From assembly GCF_016592155.1 (NCBI RefSeq), contig NZ_AP024237.1:806001-870000 (forward strand): a stretch of DNA of 64,000 nucleotides, read 5' to 3'. The first letter of the stretch is position 1. Each line of letters begins with the position of its first letter. Of this stretch, positions 25,150-32,620 are shown in pieces. Source of the DNA: Mycobacterium heckeshornense. GTDB taxonomy: Bacteria > Actinomycetota > Actinomycetes > Mycobacteriales > Mycobacteriaceae. The notes beneath the pieces were generated by a model, which saw only the letters and a program-made list of their open reading frames with translations, made no database searches and was not told where the DNA came from. Both the position numbers and the translations under genes were made by a program.

Positions 25150-26199
25150 CTACCGGTCGTCGAACCTGGTGCCGTCCGGGCAGGAACGTGGAGTACCCGG
25201 CCCACACAACTGCGTGCGCAGGTACGTCGGATAAGGCTGTGTGGGCCCCGCATAGAGCCCCGCGAGGTTGAACGGCACATCATAGACGCCGATCGCCACC
25301 ACGTGCAGGAAGCCGGTAACCGCCAAAACCCGCAATATCGCCTTTATACGTGACCCGGCCCACCGCAGCGTCTCGACGCCTGCCTCGACGCGAATCTGAC
25401 CCTGCTTGTTTCGAAAGAACATCAGAGCGCCACTAGAGGTCAGCACCAGCGACCAAAGTATGGGGCCGTACAGGGGAATCTGAACAGTCTGACCCGCCCA
25501 GAGTGTGACACCCGGGATGGCCGCGGGATAACCTACCAGGCCGTTGTGCACCGCAAAGATCTCTAGCGGGAACTCGATGACATAGACCGCGAGCCAGCCG
25601 CAGCAGAAGGTGCGCACCGGTCCCAGCGCTGGCCATTTGGCCCGGGCTCGCCCCATCGCCCAGCGCGCAATCATTCCCATAGCCAACGGCATCCAGATGT
25701 AGATCATCCCGATCATCAGCACCGGCTCGGCCATCAACCGTCCGTCCGGGCTGAGCCAGCCCGGAATGTTCTCGGTCCAGTTGCCGAAGTTGACCAGGCC
25801 GGCGTTGTAGAACAATGTGGGCTGGAACCAGTTGATCAGGGGGTCGTGCCACCAGGCGACTGTCGACCCGATGACGATGGCGGCCTCGACGCACAGTTGG
25901 CGTTCACGCAGGCTTTTGCGGACGACGTAGAAGACTGCGGCGACAGCGAAAACCGGGCACAAGACTTGGAAGGCGGCCATCGCCGCACGCGTACCCGCTG
26001 GGATCCGGTCGGGGCCGGCACTGACGGGCGTGGCATCGCCCGAGACGATCCAGGCGGTGTACACGTAGGCGGCGGCCATGACACACACCACGCCAATACT
26101 CGACCAGAACAGCACCGGGCGAATCGTCTTCGGCTTTGGCGGTTTGGACTCGGCCGGCGCGAGAGGAACTACTTGGCCAGGGCCCTCGAGATTTGTCAC
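25150..26199 (-). CDS. AveC-like (spirocyclase family) integral membrane protein
   Basis: The product is 349 residues from GTG 26199, with AAAGGGGG upstream (an in-frame GTG at 26220 is possible). It has six or seven hydrophobic segments, for example FWSSIGVVCVMAAAYVYTAW, FQVLCPVFAVAAVFYVV and MIGMIYIWMPLAMGMIA. Conserved-looking polar loops are STVAWWHDPLINWFQPT and FGNWTENIPGW. This matches the AveC-type family frequent in actinobacteria. AveC itself forms a spiroketal in avermectin synthesis; the mycobacterial members have no assigned reaction. Dyad site 9 lies 36 bp upstream, so a membrane-bound step of the dyad-controlled pathway is likely. Confidence 0.78.
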   Translation of the reverse strand: MTNLEGPGQVVPLAPAESKPPKPKTIRPVLFWSSIGVVCVMAAAYVYTAWIVSGDATPVSAGPDRIPAGTRAAMAAFQVLCPVFAVAAVFYVVRKSLRERQLCVEAAIVIGSTVAWWHDPLINWFQPTLFYNAGLVNFGNWTENIPGWLSPDGRLMAEPVLMIGMIYIWMPLAMGMIARWAMGRARAKWPALGPVRTFCCGWLAVYVIEFPLEIFAVHNGLVGYPAAIPGVTLWAGQTVQIPLYGPILWSLVLTSSGALMFFRNKQGQIRVEAGVETLRWAGSRIKAILRVLAVTGFLHVVAIGVYDVPFNLAGLYAGPTQPYPTYLRTQLCGPGTPRSCPDGTRFDDR

Positions 26200-26235
26200 C
26201 GGCCAACCCCCTTTGAGCACAGTAATTGTCTAAAG

Positions 26236-26253
26236 ATGGCAGTTAACTGTCAT
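26236..26253. promoter_or_regulatory. Regulon dyad, site 9 (before the AveC-like gene)
   Basis: ATGGCAGTTAACTGTCAT has near-perfect arms and fits the consensus. It is the last copy noticed before the degenerate region. Confidence 0.78.
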
Positions 26254-26755
26254 AATGTCAATGTTCGGGTGGTCGCCGCGCAGAATGTTGCCGTCCGGGT
26301 GCTGTTGCGTGCGCAAGCACTTGACGAAGCCTGGGCGGACAAGCTCCACGGACACTTCTGTTGTCCGGATACGCATCCCACGCGTCGATGCCGCCGTTAA
26401 CATCGAGTTCAGGTGACTATGGGCACCCACGCTGCGATGCAGTCCCAGATCGGTGACTCGCGAAATTGGGCCCATGGCAGGTATTTGGCGACAGCGCTTT
26501 GTTGCTCGTCCGTTTCGAGCCCCTCCGCCACCGTATGTGCTTTCCCTCGCATGCAAGCCGCTACGTTCTGATCAATTGGAAGCCTGCGCGAACACGTTTT
26601 CGGAATCCGGCAGATTTAACAGTTTCGAACGGGTTGGTCGCTGGGGCGTTGACGGGGACTTGATCCTGTTGTGGGCCGGCGCGCCGGATGATCCGCTGGT
26701 CACTGGAAGCCTCGGTACGCGGCCTACTTAACGATGAATTTGGCACCTCTGCCCG
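26254..26755. other. Degenerate stretch with no intact gene
   Basis: About 500 bp without a convincing gene. Short open frames (such as 26453-26731) lack recognisable motifs. Given the mkl remnant that follows, this is probably decayed coding DNA. Confidence 0.45.
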
Positions 26756-27160
26756 AAGAAGTTCCCTGGCTGGCTCTCCGATGGTATGCACACGCGTGCC
26801 GGGTCAGCCCGCTCGGTGGATCCCGAGATCATCTTTTCTGACGAGCCCAACTCCAGTTTGGGCAGCACGGCGCCGGAGAACATCGGCGTGCTGTTTGGGC
26901 ACAAGCTGGTGATGTTCGGGCCTCGTGAAGTGCTGCTGACCAGCGGCGAGCCGGCTGTCCGGCAATTGGTCAACGGCCGTCGCACCGACCCGATCGAGAT
27001 GCGGAGTAAAAGACGAGGCGACCATGGCCGAGAGCGGCGTAGGTTTGCGCAGACCTGCACCTGCTGCCCGAGAGCGCCCAGAAAGCGATCCTCGACTCGC
27101 TGGACGGCACGCATAATTACCCGGCACACGAGTTGAACGACGAGCTGGGTGCCGGTCGTC
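26756..27160 (+). pseudogene. Remnant of an Mkl-like (Mce-associated) ABC ATPase
   Basis: Pieces of the C-terminal half of Mkl can be read in successive frames. In the frame of 26786 are LSDGMHTRAGSARS, DPEIIFSDEPNSSLG (Walker B region), then HKLVMFGPREVLLTS and NGRRTDPIEM. The frame then shifts, giving KDEATMAESG. A further jump gives LHLLPESAQKAILDSLDGTH, the Mkl C-terminus. The N-terminal half with Walker A is missing, the signature and Walker B are damaged, and part of the middle is deleted. Intact Mkl energises Mce lipid importers; this copy cannot. Confidence 0.75.
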
Positions 27161-27317
27161 AGCGGGGCGACGAGGCGCCGACCGCCGCGATGCCGACCCA
27201 TCTGTTGTTGCATTACGGCTGTTGCACCGTGCGACTAAATGAAGGTCCACAAGTTGACGCAGAACCCAGGCTGCGAACGCTAGAAGATACCAGTTATATA
27301 GTTTACGGTCTTGGTTT

Positions 27318-27815
27318 ATGGCGATGGCGGTGCACTGTCCAGTCAGGTCGGCAGGTCGACACGGTGTTGGTCGGCACGGACTTGGTGGCGATGAGGTTGG
27401 CTGTCTCGTCAAGGCGCTGGCCGCAGGCCATCGGTGGCCGCTGATAGCGAATATCGTCGCCATGTTTGCCCTCTACGGGGTCGTGTTGACCCTGGCGCCG
27501 TTAGCACATGCCAAACCGGCCCCCGAAGTCGAGTATCTCTATGACGTGGCAGTGCGACGCCATTACAACTTTCCGGATAATGACGCTGTCGGGTATGGCT
27601 ACGGCATCTGTGACAAGGTCGCGCAGGGCGAAAGCTATGCGCAAATAATGGGTGACGTGAAGACGGACGTCACTCCGAATGACGAGTTTGCCGCCAATTA
27701 CCTGGTCTCTTATGCGGTCGATTTATTGTGCCCTGCGGAGATCTGGCAGCTGAGAAATTCTGCAGCTGGCTATCAGCCGCCGGCCGGAGAAACCGCTCCT
27801 GCTACCTATTACTAG
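27318..27815 (+). CDS. Secreted DUF732-family protein
   Basis: The ORF has 165 codons. The hydrophobic stretch LIANIVAMFALYGVVLTLAP followed by LAHAKPAPEVEYLYD is a signal peptide with an Ala-x-Ala cleavage site; the mature part has YGICDKVAQGESYAQIMGDV and a second Cys in DLLCPAEIW, as in DUF732 proteins, which are small disulfide-bonded secreted proteins of mycobacteria. The true start is uncertain: ATG 27318, ATG 27324 or ATG 27462, none with a clear ribosome site. The function is unknown. It stands alone between the mkl remnant and the IS110 remnant. Confidence 0.7.
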   Translation: MAMAVHCPVRSAGRHGVGRHGLGGDEVGCLVKALAAGHRWPLIANIVAMFALYGVVLTLAPLAHAKPAPEVEYLYDVAVRRHYNFPDNDAVGYGYGICDKVAQGESYAQIMGDVKTDVTPNDEFAANYLVSYAVDLLCPAEIWQLRNSAAGYQPPAGETAPATYY

Positions 27816-28130
27816 CCCGGATTTTTCGTCGAGCCTGAGCGTGGCGTTGTAGCGAGCCTGCCTGGATGTGGAATGTGGTGTGGGCTTGTCGGGGTGGTTG
27901 ATCGGGGTGTCAGGTCTGCACCTGCGATGGGCGGATGGTGGGTTGAAGTACCCCAGGTTTTGTTCCGATGGCCAAGCCCGGAGGTGTGGTGTATGAGTTC
28001 GCTCGATCGCGTGACCCTTCGGTGGGCAGTTTAGACGGCATGGGGGGCTGGGGCCCCGCTCGCATGTGAACGTGGGTTGCCGTCAGGGAGACGGGTCCTG
28101 GCCGGTAGAGCCATAGATGTGGGGGGCCCA
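27816..28130. other. Non-coding flank of the IS110 remnant
   Basis: No gene is recognised in these 315 bp. The G/T-rich sequence up to the transposase start is probably the left part of the insertion element; no clear terminal inverted repeat was found, as is usual for IS110-type elements. Confidence 0.45.
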
Positions 28131-29039
28131 GTGAATCGTCAGCGCACGAGTGTTGGTTTGGATGTGCACGCACGGTCGGTGGTGGCGTGCGGGCTGGACC
28201 GGGAAACCGGGGAGGTGTTTGAGCGCCGGTTGACGCCGGATCACCAGGACATCCTGGAATGGGTTAGGACTTTGCCGCAGCCAGTTGCGGCGACGTATGA
28301 GGCCGGCCCGGCCGGGTTCGGGTTGGCCTGAGCGTTGGGGCTGCAGGCATCTGCTGCGTGGTGGCCGCGCCTTCGAAGCTGGTTCGCCCGGCTGGGGATC
28401 GGGTGAAAACTGATGCCCGTGATGTCCAGCATTTTGCCAGGTTACTGCACCTGGGCCAGATCGTGGAAGTAACGGTGCCCACGGTGGCCCAGGAGGCAGG
28501 CCGCGATCTGGTCCGGGCGCGCGAAGATTGCCGTGGAGACTTGATGAGTGCCCGGCATCGATTATCGACACTGCTTTTGCGCCAAGGGATCGTCTACTTC
28601 GGCGGGAATGCCTGGTCGCAACGGCATGAGCTTTGGTTGCGCGCGCAGCGTTTCGACAACACGGGCGCTGCAGCTGGTCTATGACAGCGCCTTTGATGCG
28701 CTGCTGGCGTGTCTGGACCGGCGCAACCGCCTCGATGAGGCGATCACCGCGATGGCCGCCCACAGCGAGTTCACGCCGGTTGTCCGCCGTCTGAGCTGTA
28801 TGCGCGGGATCGCTACCTAGACTGCGTTCGGGCTTGCCGGTGAGATTGGCGACTGGTCTCGGCTGACCGGTCGTAGCGTGGGCGCTCATCTGGGTCTGGT
28901 ACCCGCCGAATACTCCTCCGGAGCTACCCGGACCCAAGGCGCGGTGACTAAGACCGGCAATGGTCACGCCCGCCGCCTGCTGGTCGAGGCGGCCGGCATC
29001 ACCGGCCTCGGTACCGCCCCAGTGCGGACCCGCGCCTGA
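28131..29039 (+). pseudogene. IS110-family transposase, broken
   Basis: The start is GTG 28131 with SVGLDVHARSVVACGLDRET, the DEDD-type N-terminus of IS110 transposases. A stop at ~28329 and shifted frames follow: KTDARDVQHFARLLHLGQIV (second Asp motif) in the frame of 28358, then LDRRNRLDEAITAMAAHSEF, an in-frame stop at ~28818, and the C-terminal YSSGATRTQGAVTKTGNGHA then RRLLVEAAG. The catalytic Ser region is present, but the last residues end early in TAPVRTRA. At least two stops/frameshifts make it inactive. It marks a mobile-element scar between the catabolic regulon and the VanX-like gene. Confidence 0.85.
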
Positions 29040-29051
29040 GGCGTTTCTGAC

Positions 29052-29336
29052 TTAACCGCAGGGATAGCGTGAGAAGTTACCCAACTCATGGCGTCTCTCC
29101 GGTGGGGTTAGGAGGTCGCCGCGAACGGCGTCGACGTAGTCGGCACCGGTGAAGTCACGTCCCCGCCAGGAGCCGGCGCTTCGCTTCAGGGCGGCCATCC
29201 TCGCTTCCTTCCGCCGGCTGCCGTACGTACTGCGGATGGCCCGGCGGATCAGCTCTGACCGGGACGCGCCGCTTGCTTCGGCGGCGCGGTCGAGAAGTTC
29301 GACTTCCTCGTCGTTCAGCGTTATCTGCGTGCGCAT
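29052..29336 (-). CDS. Ribbon-helix-helix antitoxin-like protein (VapB type), orphan
   Basis: The product is ~94 residues from ATG 29336 (ATG 29351 is an alternative; no clear ribosome site). [20 protein letters not shown] then [15 protein letters not shown] is a CopG/Arc ribbon-helix-helix DNA-binding domain, as in VapB antitoxins. After [11 protein letters not shown], where related antitoxins lead into the toxin gene, the frame runs [20 protein letters not shown] and stops 12 bp from the IS110 remnant. No toxin gene follows. The C-terminal tail is probably not original, created when the insertion removed the toxin. Confidence 0.68.
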   Translation of the reverse strand: MRTQITLNDEEVELLDRAAEASGASRSELIRRAIRSTYGSRRKEARMAALKRSAGSWRGRDFTGADYVDAVRGDLLTPPERRHELGNFSRYPCG

Positions 29337-29474
29337 TACATCGTCATACATCTAGCGATGTCAGTCCATTGCTGGACTTGCATGCTCGTGCCAGTGCTCG
29401 AGCGTCGAGCTCACGCCGCACTGACGCCGAGCCCTTCGAGGCGGCGACTTCGCTGGGTCAGGGACAATACGGAA

Positions 29475-30149
29475 GTGCGCTTCGTCCGATTCCCCGTGGC
29501 CGTCCTCGCTGTGATATGGGGTATGAGTTGTGGTGCACGGGCTAACGCTGACGTGCCGCCCGTCGGTGCGAAGGCTCAAGCTGCGGGATTGGTTGACGTG
29601 AGGAGCGTCGTCCCGGATTCGGTCATCGAGTTGCGCTACGCCACACCAAACAATTTCACCGGCGCACCGCTGTATCCCGCCGATGCGCGCTGCCTGGTTC
29701 ACGAATCCATGGCATCGGGCCTCGCGACGGCCGCCGACATATTGCGCCGACAGGGGCAGTCGCTGGTCTTTTGGGACTGCTACCGCCCGCACGATGTTCA
29801 GGTGCGGATGTTCCACGTCGTGCCCAACCCGGCGTGGGTCGCGCGACCGGGCCAGTATGCGCACAGTCACGAGTCGGGACGTTCCGTCGATGTGACACTT
29901 GCGAGCGGACACTGCCAACAAAGGGGCGGACGCTGCCTGGTCGATATGGGAACCGACTTCGACGACTTCACGCCTCGCGCCTATGCATTTGCCAGCCAAG
30001 GTGTTAGTGCGGACGCCCTGGCGAACAGGGCACGACTGCGGGATGTAATGAGCGCCGGCGGATTGACCGTGTATTCCGGCGAATGGTGGCATTTTGACGG
30101 TCCAGGCGCCTCGGTCGATCGTCCCATCCTCGACGTGCCGGTCGACTAG
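29475..30149 (+). CDS. VanX-like D-Ala-D-Ala dipeptidase, exported
   Basis: The product is 224 residues from GTG 29475, giving MRFVRFPVAVLAVIWGMSCG as a Sec signal peptide; an upstream in-frame ATG 29358 would destroy it. VanX-type features are IELRYATPNNFTG, FWDCYRPHDVQ with the conserved Arg, SHESGRSVDVTL with zinc ligands His132 and Asp139, and GEWWHFDG with the catalytic Glu and third zinc ligand. The family cleaves D-alanyl-D-alanine. A secreted form in a mycobacterium is more likely to act in peptidoglycan turnover than in vancomycin resistance, as no VanH/VanA partner is present. It is followed 15 bp later by a methyltransferase. Confidence 0.88.
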   Translation: MRFVRFPVAVLAVIWGMSCGARANADVPPVGAKAQAAGLVDVRSVVPDSVIELRYATPNNFTGAPLYPADARCLVHESMASGLATAADILRRQGQSLVFWDCYRPHDVQVRMFHVVPNPAWVARPGQYAHSHESGRSVDVTLASGHCQQRGGRCLVDMGTDFDDFTPRAYAFASQGVSADALANRARLRDVMSAGGLTVYSGEWWHFDGPGASVDRPILDVPVD

Positions 30150-30164
30150 AAAGCCAGGAGCGGC

Positions 30165-30980
30165 ATGGTGGACTCCGAACAGCTGGCCATTTACACCCAC
30201 GGCCACCACGAGTCGGTGCTGCGTTCGCATCGTCAACGCACCGCGGAAAATTCCGCCGGCTACCTATTGCCGCATCTTCGCTCCGGCATGTCGCTGCTCG
30301 ACGTCGGCTGCGGACCCGGGACGATCACCGTCGACCTCGCCGCACGAGTCGCACCCGGTCCGGTCATCGCCGTCGACCTGACTACTGAGGCGCTTGACGT
30401 GGCTCGCATCGAGGCGCAATCGCGCAACGTATCGAACATTTCCTTCGCGATAGCCGACGCCCAGGCGCTCGAATTTGCCGACAACACTTTCGATGTCGTG
30501 CACGCGCACCAGGTGTTACAGCACCTCGCCGACCCGGTGCAGGCACTGCGAGAAATGCGTCGAGTGTGCGTGCCCGACGGCATAGTCGCCGCCCGAGATG
30601 CCGACTATGCGGGCTTCATCTGGTATCCCAAGTTCCCAGCTTTGGATCGGTGGCTGGATCTCTACGAGCAGGCGGCCCGTGCCAACGGTGGCGAGCCCGA
30701 CGCGGGCCGGCGCCTGCTCTCCTGGGCTCAAGAAGCGGGATTCGAGGACATCACGCCGACTGGCGGAATCTGGTGCTTCGCAACGCCTGACGACCGCGAG
30801 TGGTGGGGTGGCATGTGGGCGGATCGCATTCGGCAGTCGGCCCTTGCCGACCAGCTCGTCGAGTCGGGGATGGCCACGGCGACGGAGCTGACCGAAATGT
30901 CGTCAGCCTGGCGGGAGTGGGCTGCTGCGCCTAACGGCTGGCTGGCGATTCCGCACGGCGAGATCTTCTGCCGGGCATAG
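30165..30980 (+). CDS. Class I SAM-dependent methyltransferase
   Basis: The product is 271 residues. Motif I is LLDVGCGPGTITVDLA, with the acidic residue in VIAVDLTTEAL, then IADAQALEFADNTFDVVHAH (motifs II/III) and QVLQHLADPVQALREM (post-motif helix). This is the UbiE/COQ5-like arrangement. The C-terminal part (GGIWCFATPDDREWWGGMWA) is probably the substrate lid. The substrate is unknown. It starts 15 bp after the VanX-like gene and its last 50 bp overlap tail-to-tail with the amidase on the other strand. Confidence 0.9.
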   Translation: MVDSEQLAIYTHGHHESVLRSHRQRTAENSAGYLLPHLRSGMSLLDVGCGPGTITVDLAARVAPGPVIAVDLTTEALDVARIEAQSRNVSNISFAIADAQALEFADNTFDVVHAHQVLQHLADPVQALREMRRVCVPDGIVAARDADYAGFIWYPKFPALDRWLDLYEQAARANGGEPDAGRRLLSWAQEAGFEDITPTGGIWCFATPDDREWWGGMWADRIRQSALADQLVESGMATATELTEMSSAWREWAAAPNGWLAIPHGEIFCRA

Positions 30981-32487
30981 GAAATCCGCCGTACAGCTGC
31001 TCGAAGGCGTGTGCGACGCGCAGCACCGTCGCGTCGTCGAAGCGCTTGCCCATGATCATCATCCCGACCGGCAGGTCGTCGAGCAGGCCCGCGGGCACCG
31101 AGATTGCCGGGTGGCCGGTGATGTCCATCGGTGCGGTGTTGATTGCTTTGCCGTGCGCGTTTGCCAGCAGCGTGACATCCTGCGGGCCGCCGGCCGGAAG
31201 GAGGTCGGCAGTGTCCGGTACCGTCGGCATCACCAGTACGTCGTAGTGTGCCAGCGCGTCGTCGTACGCCGCGCGCACATGCGGCACCAGATTGCGCGCC
31301 TTCGCATAGCACGCACCACCAAGTTTTCTCAGGCCGTAGTGGCCGCCAAGTGCCGTCGCCTTGACGGTGCTGGAGAACTGATCGGCCTCGATCAACCGCT
31401 GACGTGCGAAGTGCGCCATCAGCTCGGGGTCGTACAGACCGTCCACACCCAGGCCGTAGCCGTTGCCGTCCAGCATCTGGTAGCTGGCGCCGTCGGTGAT
31501 GATCACAGTGAATACATGAAACGCGTTGCGGTGCCAGGGCACGCTGATCTCGCCGACTGTGCAGCCGATTTCGGTGAACCGTTGCGCCGCCGACCGGACC
31601 AGCTCGTCGACCTTCGGGCGTGAGCCGGGCTGGCCGAATCCCTCGCTAAGCAGCCCTACTCGCAGTCCGGCGACGTCACCGGTGAGCGCGGCGCGGTAGT
31701 CGACAAACGGAACGTCATGTCGCTGACGGGGATCCCGGCCGTCCGACCCGGCGAGCACCGTGAGCAGCAGCGCTGCGTCGGACACGGTAGCCGTCATGGG
31801 ACCGAGGTGATCGATCGTGCGCTCGATGGGGAACGCACCGGTGTAGGGCACCAGGCCGTACGTGGGTTTGTGCCCGACGATGCCGCACAGCGACGCCGGG
31901 ATCCGCACCGACCCGCCCTGGTCGCCGCCGACGGCCACATCGACCTCCCCGCTCGCTACGAGCGCCGCGCTGCCGCTAGACGATCCGCCCGCCTCGCGCG
32001 CCGGATCCCACGGGTTGCGCACCGGCCCGCAGGCCGAAGTGAAGCTGGACCCCGAGCAACACAAGTCCTCGCAGACACTCTTGCCGGCGATGATCGCCCC
32101 GGCATCCAGCAACCGTTGCACGACCGTGGCATCCCGGCCGGGGATGAATTCTTCCACGGCCCGCGACCCGTTCATCATCGGGATCCCGGCGACGGCGATG
32201 TTGTCCTTGATCGCCACCCGCCGGCCTGACAGTGGTCCGTCGGCACCGGATGTGATGTCGGCAGTGACATACCAGGCGCCCAGGGGATTGTCGGCCGGGA
32301 AATGATAGGCCCGCTCGGGCGTGTCTGGCCGGGCGAACCTGTGATACAGCTCCTCGACCGCGTCGTAGGACGTCAGCATGTGTCCGGCGGCTGCGGTGAA
32401 CGTCGCCAGCTCATCGGCTTCGAAATGGAATCCGAAATGCCGCGCCGCCGCGGCGACATCTGCTTCCGAGGGCCTGGGAATCACCAT
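30931..32487 (-). CDS. Amidase-signature family hydrolase
   Basis: The product is 518 residues from ATG 32487, with CGGAGG upstream; the ORF extension to 32577 is not needed. The Ser-cisSer-Lys triad is visible: Lys94 in VAIKDNIAV, Ser169-171 in AGGSSSGSAALVA, and the nucleophilic Ser193 in GGDQGGSVRIPAS. The family hydrolyses linear amides or carbamates (GatA-like fold), but the absence of GatB/C genes nearby argues against tRNA amidotransferase. It is divergent from the mutase gene at 32621. Its tail overlaps the methyltransferase by 50 bp. Confidence 0.9.
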   Translation of the reverse strand: MVIPRPSEADVAAAARHFGFHFEADELATFTAAAGHMLTSYDAVEELYHRFARPDTPERAYHFPADNPLGAWYVTADITSGADGPLSGRRVAIKDNIAVAGIPMMNGSRAVEEFIPGRDATVVQRLLDAGAIIAGKSVCEDLCCSGSSFTSACGPVRNPWDPAREAGGSSSGSAALVASGEVDVAVGGDQGGSVRIPASLCGIVGHKPTYGLVPYTGAFPIERTIDHLGPMTATVSDAALLLTVLAGSDGRDPRQRHDVPFVDYRAALTGDVAGLRVGLLSEGFGQPGSRPKVDELVRSAAQRFTEIGCTVGEISVPWHRNAFHVFTVIITDGASYQMLDGNGYGLGVDGLYDPELMAHFARQRLIEADQFSSTVKATALGGHYGLRKLGGACYAKARNLVPHVRAAYDDALAHYDVLVMPTVPDTADLLPAGGPQDVTLLANAHGKAINTAPMDITGHPAISVPAGLLDDLPVGMMIMGKRFDDATVLRVAHAFEQLYGGFPMPGRRSRRAESPASR

Positions 32488-32620
32488 GCCGACCTCCGTG
32501 TGCCCGGTGAGCCTCCGATTGTGCGGGTTGTGTTGGTTTATACGCGACGCGCCAGCGCTCTTTCGCCTGCTCAGCACCCGGTATTGGCATTCTCTTTTTT
32601 TGCAAGTACGTTATCAGTTG

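Noticed and set aside
24838..25353. 171-codon plus-strand frame over the AveC-like gene end
   Set aside because: No ribosome site or motif, and it overlaps the 3' end of the AveC-like gene.
30931..32487. GatA subunit of tRNA amidotransferase
   Set aside because: No GatB/GatC neighbours and a stand-alone position; the N-terminus differs from GatA.
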